A DNA stretch of 61,597 nucleotides from a bacterium (lineage in GTDB: Bacteria; Bacillota; Bacilli; Lactobacillales; Streptococcaceae): NCBI GenBank assembly GCA_905221065.1, contig CAJNBS010000009.1, positions 1 through 61,597 on the forward strand. Reading direction: 5' to 3'. This document shows, in pieces, positions 20,113-29,072 of the stretch (within the stretch, counting starts at the first letter, position 1; each line of letters begins with the position of its first letter). A program made the translations under genes and the position numbers. The notes beneath the pieces were generated by a model that was given only the letters and a program-made list of their open reading frames with translations, had not been told where the DNA came from and made no database searches.

Positions 20113-20167
20113 TCTTATCTCTTTTCTAAAATCTATTTGATTCACCACAGAATGATAAACCAGTTAA

Positions 20168-20209
20168 TTAACTAGTTAATAGTTTACTCTATTTAGTATT
20201 GCTTGTCAA
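20168..20209 (-). promoter_or_regulatory. phtD-like promoter with AdcR operator
   Basis: On the minus strand, TTGACA (20209-20204), a 17-base spacer and TAAACT (20186-20181) form a sigma-A promoter. The perfect palindrome TTAACTAGTTAA at 20168-20179, overlapping the expected transcription start, matches the AdcR zinc-repressor consensus TTAACYRGTTAA. Zinc-bound AdcR would block transcription. The spacing is the same as at adcAII. Confidence 0.85.
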
Positions 20210-20386
20210 GAATTTTTCGTATAAATAGTGAAATGAAATAAAAACCAAACAAATTGATTAGGGAATTATCATAGATTGAGATAAGATGTGAACAAATGTA
20301 TTAGGAAATTCAAATTAATTTCTAGAAATGTTTTAGTAATTACGACGCACTATTGTAGATTCAATCTATTATAAAACCAATTTCTA

Positions 20387-20491
20387 ATACTCAATGAAAA
20401 TCAAAGAGCAAACTAGGAAACTAACCGCAAGCTGTACTTGAGTACGGCAAGGTGACGTTGACGCGGTTTGAATTTGATTTTTGAAGAGTAT
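20387..20491. repeat. Short BOX element (no boxB, 105 bp)
   Basis: Same ends as the other two BOX copies (ATACTCAATGAAAATC and GAAGAGTAT) and the same boxA core (TACGGCAAGGTGACGTTGAC), but the central boxB segment with the GACGAAGTCAG palindrome is missing. It lies in the 505-base gap between phtE and the phtD-like gene; the rest of that gap holds the phtE terminator and the phtD promoter. Confidence 0.85.
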
Positions 20492-20544
20492 AACAATGTT
20501 TTAGAAACCAAAATGTAGCATTCTAACTTCAATTCGATATACAG

Positions 20545-20590
20545 AATAAAAAGGACATTATTCTATCCAAAAATAGAACAATATCCTTTC
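20545..20590 (-). terminator. Terminator downstream of phtE
   Basis: A long stem, AAAGGATATTGTTCTAT pairing with ATAGAATAATGTCCTTT, is followed on the minus strand by TTTATT. It ends the adcAII-phtE transcript and separates it from the phtD-like unit. Confidence 0.75.
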
Positions 20591-20617
20591 AACTAGTTTA
20601 CCATTAGTCAAAATATT

Positions 20618-23600
20618 CTAAGGTTTTATTTGCTTAAGAGTTTTAATATCATAGGTTACTAAATCCCCATTATTATTATAAAATTGAACTCCTTCTGATG
20701 AAAAAATAAGATATTTAGAATCAATTTGAGCAATTTTCACTATTTGATTTATATGATCTTTTAAAGTAGCTTTATCTAATCCATAATCCGGTATATCATC
20801 ATAGTCATCTGCTTTATTTTCTGTATGTGATTTTTCTTCTTCACCAACTTTTTCTACTGAAGGATTGCTGCTAGTCGCATCTGCCTCATTTTGAGATTTA
20901 TTATCCTTTGGTTGTTCATCAACTTTGTTTGAATCCGTTGCATCTTTCTTTGTTTCCGATTTCTTATCTGAAGAAACTAGATGTGAAGTAGAAGAAGCAT
21001 TTGTTGTCTCTTTTTCTTTATTTCTTTTAGCTATCAACTCTTGAGCTTGTTTCCACTCTTTCTCTGATAAATCAGATTGATTGATACTTCTCAATGAATC
21101 ACCATTAGCTTTTGGAATACTGAAAGATTTATCTGCCCAAATATAAGTTCCCTTCGCCAATACATCCTGAGGATCAAAAATATATCCATCTGGAGTTGCA
21201 AACCTGCCTTCTTTAAGTGCTTTCTGTACTTCTTCAGCAGAATGGATAATTTGCCAATTCTGCATTCCGGCACGTTTTTCAAGAGGCGTTACATTAGCAA
21301 TAACAGATCCAGCATCATCATGACCTGGTTTGGACCAAACTTCAGGACGCACATCAGGATGCTGCATTACATATTTTATAGTTGCTATTTGATCACTACT
21401 TAACCAAGAATATGGCACAACATGAATGTGATCAATATGTGGAATAATGAAGGAATTTCCAGTATCATACGTAGTATTCGCTGCATGCATAGGCAAGCTA
21501 GATACATCTACAGCTAATCTTGGTTTAATATCTGTTTCTACAATATCATAACGATAATTATCTTTATCTTTAAGCATTAGTTCCTGCTCAGAAAAAGCTA
21601 TTTGAGTAAGATCGAGTTCTTCACGTGAATAAAAATAATCTTTCCCAACTTCATTAATTATATAACCAACTTTACCATTTCTAGAAACTTTACTAGTTAC
21701 TTTTTTATAATCAAACTTTGGTTTTTCTTTCTCATGCGAGTGAACTGAAGGAACAATGTCAGCTGGATTTTTACCAGTCTCTTGAATCCATTTAGCAACC
21801 TCATCCAATTCGAATTGTTCTAATTCACCATACCCCATATAATGGAAATGATCTCCATGTTTGGCAATAACACCTGATTTATCAACGGAATCAATTGAAT
21901 CTTTGGTAAATATATATCCATCACTCGTATCATAAGGCTTACCATCTAAACCTTTTCCATATGCTTTGATAGGTTGTCCTAAGAACTTATGTACTACTTC
22001 TTTTGATACTAAAGGTTTAATATCTGTACCAATTTGATTTAATCCATTTTGCCCTTTTAACGGAATAATTCTAGCAATCTTCTGCTCTAAATCAGACATT
22101 TGTGAATAAGGGATAAAGTGATAATGGTCTCCGTGAGGCACTGCAACACCATTAGCTGTACGTTTGATGATTTGTGCTGGATCAAATACTAGGCCATCCG
22201 ATTCTACATGGCGTTCTGACAAAGGTTTGGCATACAATTTACTTAAAAGTGTTGAAATGTCTTCCCCTTGATTTTGATGGTATGTTGGGGTGACAGTCAG
22301 ATTAGGAGTCTCTGTCAAACTTGGTTGAGCTGGATTAGCATTATCACTACTTGGTTTACTTGAACTTGTAGAAGAATGAGAACCCTGTTTACCATTCCAA
22401 TAAGCTTGGGCTGCAGCCAATTCTCCTGCAGATAAATCACTCTTAGGTATATAGTGGAAATGATTGCCATGCGGTACAACAAAAGCGTCACCTGTATCTT
22501 CAATCACATCTGTCGGACTAAATACATACCCATCATCCGTTGTATAGGCACCTCCAGTTCCTCGATTTGGTGCCTGCGTATTGAGATTAAAGTTTGGTTT
22601 AATCGTTGAACTTGGTGTTGAACTTGTTTTCTCAGGACTGCTTGGTTTCATATTATCAGAATGACTTTGAACTGGCTGACCTCCAATTGGTAGATTTCGA
22701 GCCAATTTTTCTTCCAAAGCAGACATTTGCGAATAAGGAATGAAATGGAAATGATCCCCGTGAGGCACTGCCACACCATTTGCTGTACGTTTTGTAATCT
22801 GTGCTGGGTCAAATACTAATCCATCAGACTCCACATGACGTTGGCTAAGTGGCAAAGCGTACAATTCTTGAAGGAGACTAGCTAAATCCTCACTTTGACT
22901 TTCAGAATCTGTTGCAGGATTTTGAGGTGTCTCAGCTTGACTCGTTCTCACACTAGATCTTGTTTCAGCTCTGCTAGAACGATATTCAACCGTACTTAAT
23001 TGACCGCCTTTTCCAGATAAGAAGGCTTGGGCTGCAGCTAATTCACTGGCAGATAAGTCACTCTTAGGAATATAGTGGAAGTGATTGCCATGAGGAACGA
23101 TATAAGCATCACCCGTATCCTCAATGATATCAGATGCATTAAAGATATAACCATCATCCGTTGTATAACGTCCTTGGGCTCTGGCTGCAGCAACAGCATT
23201 ATCTGTGCTTGCATTATGATTATGACTATGTTCCTGCTTCTGACGTTTAATCTCTTCTTTTGTCCGAATATTGTCCGCATGGGCCGCATCTTTAAGATAA
23301 ACATAGTATTTCCCGTCTACCTTAATCACATAGCCACCCTTGATTTCATTGACAATGTCTGAATCCTTCAACTGATAATTCGGATCTTTCATGAGGAGTT
23401 CTTCACTGATGATAGCGTCATAAGGAACCTTCCCATTATAGTAATGATAATGGTCTCCATGAGAGGTCACATAACCTTGATCCGTAATCTTGATGACAAT
23501 TTGTTCTGCATTGATTCCCTCTCTTTTACTGACTTCATCTGGTGTCAAGTTCTCTGCCTTTTGACCAGCCTGGTCACCGTCTATATAAGCAACTCGATTA

Positions 23601-23707
23601 GAATCTTTCTTAACTTGACCAGCTTGATATCGTCCAAGCTCATAGGAACAAACACTTAGGGCAAGGACTGCCACTGAACCTGCTACATATTTTTTATTGA
23701 TTTTCAT
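20618..23707 (-). CDS. phtE: Histidine-triad surface protein PhtE-type with seven HxxHxH motifs
   Basis: Surface zinc-binding histidine-triad protein, 1029 aa, ATG preceded by GAGGAAAG. The start lies seven bases after the adcAII stop, so the two are one operon. Seven triads: HGDHYH, HGNHFH, HGDHFH, HGNHFH, HGDHYH, HGDHFH and HIDHIH. The C-terminal third (KYVMQHPDVRPEVW, IIHSAEEVQKAL and the end YDIKTLKQIKP) is PhtE-type. The first ~540 residues are almost identical to the neighbouring phtD-like protein, with scattered substitutions only, after which the two diverge sharply. In pneumococcus I recall phtD, not phtE, next to adcAII, so the order is swapped or the genes are chimeric. No separate AdcR operator lies in the seven-base gap; control is through the adcAII promoter. 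Confidence 0.9.
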   Translation of the reverse strand: MKINKKYVAGSVAVLALSVCSYELGRYQAGQVKKDSNRVAYIDGDQAGQKAENLTPDEVSKREGINAEQIVIKITDQGYVTSHGDHYHYYNGKVPYDAIISEELLMKDPNYQLKDSDIVNEIKGGYVIKVDGKYYVYLKDAAHADNIRTKEEIKRQKQEHSHNHNASTDNAVAAARAQGRYTTDDGYIFNASDIIEDTGDAYIVPHGNHFHYIPKSDLSASELAAAQAFLSGKGGQLSTVEYRSSRAETRSSVRTSQAETPQNPATDSESQSEDLASLLQELYALPLSQRHVESDGLVFDPAQITKRTANGVAVPHGDHFHFIPYSQMSALEEKLARNLPIGGQPVQSHSDNMKPSSPEKTSSTPSSTIKPNFNLNTQAPNRGTGGAYTTDDGYVFSPTDVIEDTGDAFVVPHGNHFHYIPKSDLSAGELAAAQAYWNGKQGSHSSTSSSKPSSDNANPAQPSLTETPNLTVTPTYHQNQGEDISTLLSKLYAKPLSERHVESDGLVFDPAQIIKRTANGVAVPHGDHYHFIPYSQMSDLEQKIARIIPLKGQNGLNQIGTDIKPLVSKEVVHKFLGQPIKAYGKGLDGKPYDTSDGYIFTKDSIDSVDKSGVIAKHGDHFHYMGYGELEQFELDEVAKWIQETGKNPADIVPSVHSHEKEKPKFDYKKVTSKVSRNGKVGYIINEVGKDYFYSREELDLTQIAFSEQELMLKDKDNYRYDIVETDIKPRLAVDVSSLPMHAANTTYDTGNSFIIPHIDHIHVVPYSWLSSDQIATIKYVMQHPDVRPEVWSKPGHDDAGSVIANVTPLEKRAGMQNWQIIHSAEEVQKALKEGRFATPDGYIFDPQDVLAKGTYIWADKSFSIPKANGDSLRSINQSDLSEKEWKQAQELIAKRNKEKETTNASSTSHLVSSDKKSETKKDATDSNKVDEQPKDNKSQNEADATSSNPSVEKVGEEEKSHTENKADDYDDIPDYGLDKATLKDHINQIVKIAQIDSKYLIFSSEGVQFYNNNGDLVTYDIKTLKQIKP

Positions 23708-23714
23708 TCTTTCC

Positions 23715-24632
23715 TCACTTTAATTCTTCTGCTAGAACACTCATATTTTCTTCCAGATTTTCTAAATAAGTCTTGTCATTTTGCGGGTCAGCCTCTAAAG
23801 GATTCAGAGTTTTAAGACCTACACCTGTTGATTTGACAAGAGTTTCAGCTACTTTTGAAGAAGCGTTACTTTCTGTAAAAATCGTTTTAACCTTATAGGT
23901 TTTAACAAATTCCTGAATTTCTGTTAGTTGTCGTGGACTTGGTTCTTGTTCAGGAGAGATACCTGCAATACCCAGTTGATTCAGTCCAAATCTCTTGGCT
24001 AGATAAGAAAAGGCTGTATGTTGTGTTACAAAGGTTTTCTGACTCGCTTTTTCAAATTTAGGTTGGAATTTCTTAGTCAATTCTTGAGCTTTTTTGATAA
24101 AGGCTTGCGCATTTTTTTGATAAGTTTCTTTATGCTCACTATCCACCTCTGAAAGTTTATCAGCGATAATTTGCGCTTCTTCGCCAGCTTTTTCAGGATC
24201 TAGCCAAGTGTGAGGGTCATAGAGTGTTTTTTCATCAACTCCATCCCCTGCTTCCACATCTTCTAGCCCTGGGACGCGATCCAAGGTCATTCCCTCTGAA
24301 GCCTCTAAAACCTTAACTTTAGATTTTTTAAGATTTGGATCCAGACTTCCCGCCCAAGATTCGAGCGTATGAGAATGGTAAACAAAGACATCTGCATCAT
24401 AGATGGCCGCGATGTCATTTGCCGAAGGTTCAAAGGAGTGAATCCCACTACTTGACTGAATCATCCGAACATCATTCAAGTCACCTGACACTTCCTTTAC
24501 CATAGCGTAGATAGGATAAAAACTGGTCACAATTTTCATCCCTTTTCCTGTCTGGCTTTCCTTTTGACCACAAGCACCTAAACACAAAAGAAAGACACTT
24601 AACAATACTAAAAATAAACTTTGTTTTTTCAT
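23715..24632 (-). CDS. adcAII: Zinc-binding lipoprotein AdcAII (Lmb family)
   Basis: Solute-binding lipoprotein that captures zinc for the AdcBC ABC transporter; also described as a laminin-binding protein. The 305-aa product has a signal peptide with lipobox LGAC, giving lipid attachment at C21. It belongs to the cluster A-I family: conserved His positions are seen in GIHSFEPSANDI, VYHSHTLESW and TQHTAFSYLA, and the acidic end of the metal site in FTESNASSKVAE. The usual His-rich loop of AdcA is absent, typical of AdcAII. The operon with a Pht gene fits zinc hand-over. Transcription is from a TTGACA promoter with an AdcR operator. Confidence 0.93.
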   Translation of the reverse strand: MKKQSLFLVLLSVFLLCLGACGQKESQTGKGMKIVTSFYPIYAMVKEVSGDLNDVRMIQSSSGIHSFEPSANDIAAIYDADVFVYHSHTLESWAGSLDPNLKKSKVKVLEASEGMTLDRVPGLEDVEAGDGVDEKTLYDPHTWLDPEKAGEEAQIIADKLSEVDSEHKETYQKNAQAFIKKAQELTKKFQPKFEKASQKTFVTQHTAFSYLAKRFGLNQLGIAGISPEQEPSPRQLTEIQEFVKTYKVKTIFTESNASSKVAETLVKSTGVGLKTLNPLEADPQNDKTYLENLEENMSVLAEELK

Positions 24633-24642
24633 GGATAACCCC

Positions 24643-24696
24643 TTAACTATTTAATTAACTGGTAAACATTCTACTCCTAAAAATTTAATCTGTCAA
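24643..24696 (-). promoter_or_regulatory. adcAII-phtE promoter with AdcR operator
   Basis: On the minus strand TTGACA (24696-24691), a 17-base spacer and TAGAAT (24673-24668). Directly downstream, TTTACCAGTTAA (24666-24655) matches the AdcR palindrome with one mismatch. A weaker overlapping half-match (TTAAATAGTTAA, 24654-24643) follows, suggesting a double site. Confidence 0.8.
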
Positions 24697-24732
24697 GCTA
24701 TTTTAAGAAAAAAATTGAAATTTCTTTCACAT

Positions 24733-24768
24733 ATAAAAATCTGCTGAGTGTCAACAACTCAACAGATT
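24733..24768 (-). terminator. Terminator downstream of the amino-acid permease
   Basis: AATCTGTTGAGT pairs with ACTCAGCAGATT around a seven-base loop, followed on the minus strand by TTTTATA. One wobble pair in a 12-bp stem. Confidence 0.8.
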
Positions 24769-24774
24769 CTCACT

Positions 24775-26166
24775 TTATTCTTCTATGGTAGAATGCTTAT
24801 AACCATAAGTGAAGTAAATCATACTTCCTATCAACAAAGCAACGAGGAAAGCAATCCATGTTTCCATATTATACTGCAACATAAAGGATAAACAAATGAT
24901 GATTGATAAAATCGGTAATAAGGGTACCAATGGTGTTTTAAATTCTCCAGCTTTGGGCATTCCTTTTTCTTTCCGTAAGCGAATCAGCCCGTAAGCAAGC
25001 ATAATCAAGTAGGCCAAGGTACAAATGTTTAAGAAGGCTGCAATACTGGCTAGTGGGAATATTCCTGCTGCTACTGCTGAAGCTAGACCTGTTAAAATAG
25101 TAGCATTTTTAGGTACCTTGCTTGTTTTGGTCAGTTCTTTAAAGGCAGCAGGCATCAATCCATCACGCGCTAAACTGTAAATCATACGCGATAGGGCATA
25201 GGTCATCGAGATACAAACCGTAATCAAGGTCAAGATAGCCACCAATGACACATAGTTGGCTGCCCAACTAATTCCAATGCTACGAAGAGCAAAGGCAACG
25301 GCATCGTCGACATTTAGATGACTATAGTGAACCACACCAGTCAAGACAAGCGTTACCAAGGCATAAAGAATGGTTACAATAGAAAGCGATAAGACAATCC
25401 CTCTAGGAATATTTTTTTGAGGAGTCTTGACCTCATCTACAGCCATAGAGATGGATTCAAATCCCAAAAATCCAAAGAACATTAAGGACGCACCAGCCAT
25501 GATACCAGTACTAGCGCCATAGATTTGTCCAAAACCGTACGGAGCAAAATTGCTCCAATTATCAAGTTTAATATTCCAAATTCCTACTAAAACAAAGAGA
25601 GCTAAAGCGGAAAATTTCAAAATAACTAGAATTGAATTAAAGCGTAAGGCTGCCTTGGCATTAAGTAGAACAAGTGAGGTCACCAAGACCAAGACAAGAA
25701 TAGGCAATAAATCAACAAATGTCCCTGCTTGAGGATTAAAGGTGCCATTTAAAGCCTGAGGAAGGGCTATCCCGTATTGAGAGAGCAAGCCTTTAAAATA
25801 AGCTGCCCAACCCGAAGCCACACCAGATATGGCTGTCATGAATTCCATCATGGTTAACCAGCCAGCCAACCAGGCTGGGAATTCTCCTAAAATAGCATAG
25901 AGATAGCTGTAGGCACCACCTGTAGCGGGTACTCTAGAAGCAAATTCTGCAAAAAAGAGGGCTGATAATCCTACGCACAAGGCAGAAATCACGATTGAAA
26001 TCACGAGAGCTGGACCAGCAAGCGTTGCAGCTGCAGTACCTGTGATTGTAAAAACTCCTGTCCCTACCATAGCTCCGATCCCTAGCAGAATCAAATCCCA
26101 TAGCTTCAAATGCCTGTGCATCTCCGTTTTATCCAAACTAACATTCTTTGTTCTAAATATATTCAT
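24775..26166 (-). CDS. APC-family amino-acid permease (cationic amino-acid transporter-like)
   Basis: Integral membrane amino-acid transporter, about 12 transmembrane helices. The N-terminal GIGAMVGTGVF motif is the APC-superfamily signature of helix 1, and RVPATGGAYSYLY follows in helix 3. Overall similarity is to the bacterial CAT-like permeases (YfnA/YhdG type); the substrate cannot be read from sequence. The start is the ATG at 26166 (MNIFRTKN; 463 aa) with GGAG six bases upstream; an in-frame TTG four codons earlier overlaps that ribosome site and is unlikely. Single-gene unit with its own terminator, upstream of adcAII. Confidence 0.88.
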   Translation of the reverse strand: MNIFRTKNVSLDKTEMHRHLKLWDLILLGIGAMVGTGVFTITGTAAATLAGPALVISIVISALCVGLSALFFAEFASRVPATGGAYSYLYAILGEFPAWLAGWLTMMEFMTAISGVASGWAAYFKGLLSQYGIALPQALNGTFNPQAGTFVDLLPILVLVLVTSLVLLNAKAALRFNSILVILKFSALALFVLVGIWNIKLDNWSNFAPYGFGQIYGASTGIMAGASLMFFGFLGFESISMAVDEVKTPQKNIPRGIVLSLSIVTILYALVTLVLTGVVHYSHLNVDDAVAFALRSIGISWAANYVSLVAILTLITVCISMTYALSRMIYSLARDGLMPAAFKELTKTSKVPKNATILTGLASAVAAGIFPLASIAAFLNICTLAYLIMLAYGLIRLRKEKGMPKAGEFKTPLVPLLPILSIIICLSFMLQYNMETWIAFLVALLIGSMIYFTYGYKHSTIEE

Positions 26167-26277
26167 CTTTGACTCCAAAATAAAATGATGATTCTATTTT
26201 ACCATAAATATAGGAGATTTGTGAATATTTATAAAATATTTTTCTGAAAAAATCTGACTACCTTTTTGTAATAGCTT

Positions 26278-26429
26278 ATACTCAATGAAAATCAAAGAAC
26301 AAACTAGGAAACTAGCCACAGGCTGCTCAAAGCACTGCTTTGAGGTTGTAGATAAGACTGACGAAGTCAGTTACATATATCTACGGCAAGGCGACATTGA
26401 CGTGGTTTGAAGAGATTTTCGAAGAGTAT
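26278..26429. repeat. BOX element (boxA-boxB-boxC type, 152 bp)
   Basis: Begins ATACTCAATGAAAATC, contains the GACGAAGTCAG boxB palindrome and CTACGGCAAGGCGACATTGACG of boxA, and ends GAAGAGTAT. Its last base is the final base of the TAA stop of the DUF1002 gene, so the element sits flush against that reading frame. Confidence 0.9.
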
Positions 26430-27403
26430 TAAGAACCAAAACTCTTGAAGAAGTTGACAATGGCTTGCCAGATTGAGCTTAAGAAGTTACCACCTTCTTC
26501 TAGCGCCTTATCCGCATCAAAGTTAAGGTTGATATTTTTAAAACTGTCGCCAGCTTGTGATACGATACTTTGTTTAAGGTCATTTAGGGTTTTAGTGAAG
26601 TCTGCATTGCTGAGGATATCACTCTTTGAGAGATTCAAAGCAAAATTGATGATGATATTGATCTGGTTTCCTGTTATGACCTGATCAAGTTTGTAATTTC
26701 TCAAGGTATCTTCAACAATTTTACGGACATCTTCCTCTGTCAGATTTCCCTTGCTTTCTTTCGCTTTGGCAAGTCCTGACTTGATATCGGCTAGGGCAAC
26801 ATTTAATTTATTAGCATCATAGCCAGTTTTATCCTTGTTTTCAGAATTGATATCTGACAAAGCCTTCAGCTCTTCTTGAGCCAAGTCTTTATTGGCTTGC
26901 GGTACCTTAGCTCCATTAGCCTCTAGCGAATAATAAATCCCGGCTAAAGCACTTTCTCCTGTAACTGGAATGGGGGCTGCAACAGTGATTTTGGCATGTT
27001 CCACACCCAAGGTTACTGCTGCGTTTCGGTACATATCCTGAGTCACTTTGGTGATGTTTTCTGGTGTTTCAATCTTGACCTCAAGCGGCGACTTGTCACC
27101 TAGTTTCTGAATCTTGGCTGATGAATACAGTTGTAAGCTAGAGTCATTTGCCACATTCATGATTTTAGAATAGACATCAGGCGTCATTGTCTTGAGTTCT
27201 TTGGTGTCTGTTGAGGCATTGTAGCCTAGTTTTTTGAGAGTTTGATTTTTTTGGTCTTCAGACAATGATGAACCTAGGACATATTCAGGTTGAACATAGG
27301 TTTCATCGATAACTTTTTGAACATCTGTTGCTGCATGGACGCTACTCATAGCTGTTACTGCCCACAAAACCGCAGCACTGGTCAGAAAGAGTTTCTTTCT
27401 CAT
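26429..27403 (-). CDS. Secreted DUF1002 family protein
   Basis: Exported protein of unknown function, 324 aa. A signal peptide is clear (MRKKLFLTSAAVLW, then cleavage near VHAATDV, residue 25). The body matches the DUF1002 family of Firmicutes: a conserved TGESALAGIYYSL region in the middle, alternating charged helices after it, and a hydrophobic C-terminal end (FLSSIWQAIVNFF) that may be amphipathic. The start ATG has an AAAGGAGG site. It follows the lysozyme-like gene, but a terminator hairpin sits between them. The stop touches a BOX element and no classic terminator follows. Confidence 0.82.
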   Translation of the reverse strand: MRKKLFLTSAAVLWAVTAMSSVHAATDVQKVIDETYVQPEYVLGSSLSEDQKNQTLKKLGYNASTDTKELKTMTPDVYSKIMNVANDSSLQLYSSAKIQKLGDKSPLEVKIETPENITKVTQDMYRNAAVTLGVEHAKITVAAPIPVTGESALAGIYYSLEANGAKVPQANKDLAQEELKALSDINSENKDKTGYDANKLNVALADIKSGLAKAKESKGNLTEEDVRKIVEDTLRNYKLDQVITGNQINIIINFALNLSKSDILSNADFTKTLNDLKQSIVSQAGDSFKNINLNFDADKALEEGGNFLSSIWQAIVNFFKSFGS

Positions 27404-27463
27404 GGGGATTTTCCTCCTTTACCTTTCTAGAGTAATATATCTATCTTAAAGAAAACTTATAAC

Positions 27464-27490
27464 AAAAACACCTGGACTAGCCAGATGTCG
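27464..27490 (-). terminator. Terminator overlapping the end of the lysozyme-like gene
   Basis: ACATCTGG and CCAGGTGT pair and are followed on the minus strand by TTTTTG. The TAG stop of the gene lies in the hairpin loop (27479-27477), so termination signals for translation and transcription coincide. Confidence 0.65.
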
Positions 27491-28091
27491 AAAAGAGAGT
27501 GAAACATTTGATGATGTAAAGGTTGAGTTGCACCTGTCTAGAATAGTAATAGTTTCCTCCATTTACGTAGAGTTCAGCACCATGAAAAATAGAAATGGGG
27601 TGAATATAACTATAAGTCTTTCCAGTGGTATTGCCAAGCAAGGGAGCAACAGTATCACGGGAGTACTGTTTGGCCAGAGCAAGAGTATTTTCCTTGCCAT
27701 TTTGAGCTATATAATCAATATAAGCAGGACCAAAATTATAGGCTTGCACAGCCGTCCAGACATCAACGTCCTTTTTCTGAGCCAGATAGAGATTGTCTGT
27801 CAGAGTTTGAACTCCTTGCCGAATGCTAGAGGCATTATCATTGATGGTATTGGTGGAACCACTTGCAGACTCACTAGACTGCATGACATCGCCTTCTTGT
27901 CCTTTTGTTTCAGTATAAATCATAGCGAGCACGAGCTCTTCGTTTGCTGGGGTGTCTTTTTCACTCAAGATTTCTCGCACCATAGGTTGATAGGTCATGA
28001 CTTGCTTGACATCTTGATGAACACGGTAAGCTTTATATCCAGCAAAAAGGAAGACTGCTAGTACAAGCACTCTTCGAAGTCGTTTAAACAT
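27477..28091 (-). CDS. Lysozyme-like (CwlT-type) muramidase domain protein
   Basis: Membrane-anchored or exported cell-wall hydrolase of 204 aa. After an N-terminal hydrophobic segment (residues 8-22) it has the bacterial lysozyme-like fold: MIYTETKGQ carries the probable catalytic Glu near 61, followed by [20 protein letters not shown] and [13 protein letters not shown], all typical of the one-domain muramidases related to the CwlT N-terminal domain. Its ATG overlaps the stop of the nucleoid-associated gene by one base (TAATG), so translation is coupled. It may serve in septal or wall turnover; the substrate is inferred from family only. Confidence 0.82.
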   Translation of the reverse strand: MFKRLRRVLVLAVFLFAGYKAYRVHQDVKQVMTYQPMVREILSEKDTPANEELVLAMIYTETKGQEGDVMQSSESASGSTNTINDNASSIRQGVQTLTDNLYLAQKKDVDVWTAVQAYNFGPAYIDYIAQNGKENTLALAKQYSRDTVAPLLGNTTGKTYSYIHPISIFHGAELYVNGGNYYYSRQVQLNLYIIKCFTLFSTSG

Positions 28092-29065
28092 TATTTACTT
28101 TGAATATCCTCGATATTTTTGATTAAGATAGAGTAAGTTCCATTGTCGTTTTGGATAAACTCTACCGATTCTGCGTCTTGATAGACGTTATTGGGAACGA
28201 TGAGCTCAATTCCGTTTGACAAGGAGAGTTTTTGGTTTTCAAATTTCTTTAATTGGCGACTGGCATCAATTTCATCAAACTGAACTGGCTCTGGTACGGC
28301 TTCCTTAACTTGGTCAATAAAGCTCAAACGAGCCGTCAGATTGTTGTCAAAAAGGTCATTAGCCAATTTCTCAGGTGACAATTCATTGCTTTCTTCTAGA
28401 TTATTGAAAATAGCTGATTTAACCTTAGATTGAAATTGAAAATCATCTGTATTAAAAGTCTCAGCAATCCTCTGGGCCGTTTTTTCTAGTTCCTTGATAG
28501 ATTTCTTAGGAGAAATCTTAGGGGCGACGGCTAGGAGATTATCTGAAAAATAGTTTAAAAAAGTCCCGTTGTACTTGATTCGTTTTTCAATCAGATGGTA
28601 CTTGCGATTTTGAAGATTAACCACCAAGGCCTCATCAGCCCCCGTTCCAAATCCCGGCAAGTTATTCTGAGTTAGCTTGATTGGATTATCAACCTCTCCA
28701 CCGAGGTGAGTCAGGGTCTCACGCAGGGCAATTCGCAAGAAAGCGAAATGTTCCACGCCTTCTTTAGAAAATTGCACGAAAATCAAGTCATTGGTCTTGA
28801 GGTTTTCAGAAATACTGAACTCTTCTTTCCAGAGATTAGCCAGTGTTACTGATGTCTCCAACAAATCGTCTGTGATGTGATTGAAGAAGGGATTTTCTTC
28901 TTCGAAAATCCCAGTCTTGGCTTCATCTGAATACACACGTTCAATTTTTTTACGCAGGTATTCTTCGATTTTTGGAGTGATATTGAGAAACTTATCCGCT
29001 AAGAACAGCTCGGTATCATCCGGACTGAACTGATGGATAATGGCTTTCTTAATATAAATGTCCAT
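28091..29065 (-). CDS. Nucleoid-associated protein (NA37/YejK family)
   Basis: Cytoplasmic protein of the NA37/YejK nucleoid-associated family, DNA-bound in Gram-negatives; the streptococcal role is not established. I chose the ATG at 29065 ([13 protein letters not shown]; 324 aa), which begins like family members and lies just after the glyA stop. An in-frame start 11 codons upstream would overlap glyA. The ribosome site (GAGG) is about 12 bases away, slightly far, fitting translational coupling to glyA. Family features include the N-terminal beta-strand with [20 protein letters not shown] and a C-terminal [17 protein letters not shown] segment. Confidence 0.85.
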   Translation of the reverse strand: MDIYIKKAIIHQFSPDDTELFLADKFLNITPKIEEYLRKKIERVYSDEAKTGIFEEENPFFNHITDDLLETSVTLANLWKEEFSISENLKTNDLIFVQFSKEGVEHFAFLRIALRETLTHLGGEVDNPIKLTQNNLPGFGTGADEALVVNLQNRKYHLIEKRIKYNGTFLNYFSDNLLAVAPKISPKKSIKELEKTAQRIAETFNTDDFQFQSKVKSAIFNNLEESNELSPEKLANDLFDNNLTARLSFIDQVKEAVPEPVQFDEIDASRQLKKFENQKLSLSNGIELIVPNNVYQDAESVEFIQNDNGTYSILIKNIEDIQSK

Positions 29066-29072
29066 AAAAATT

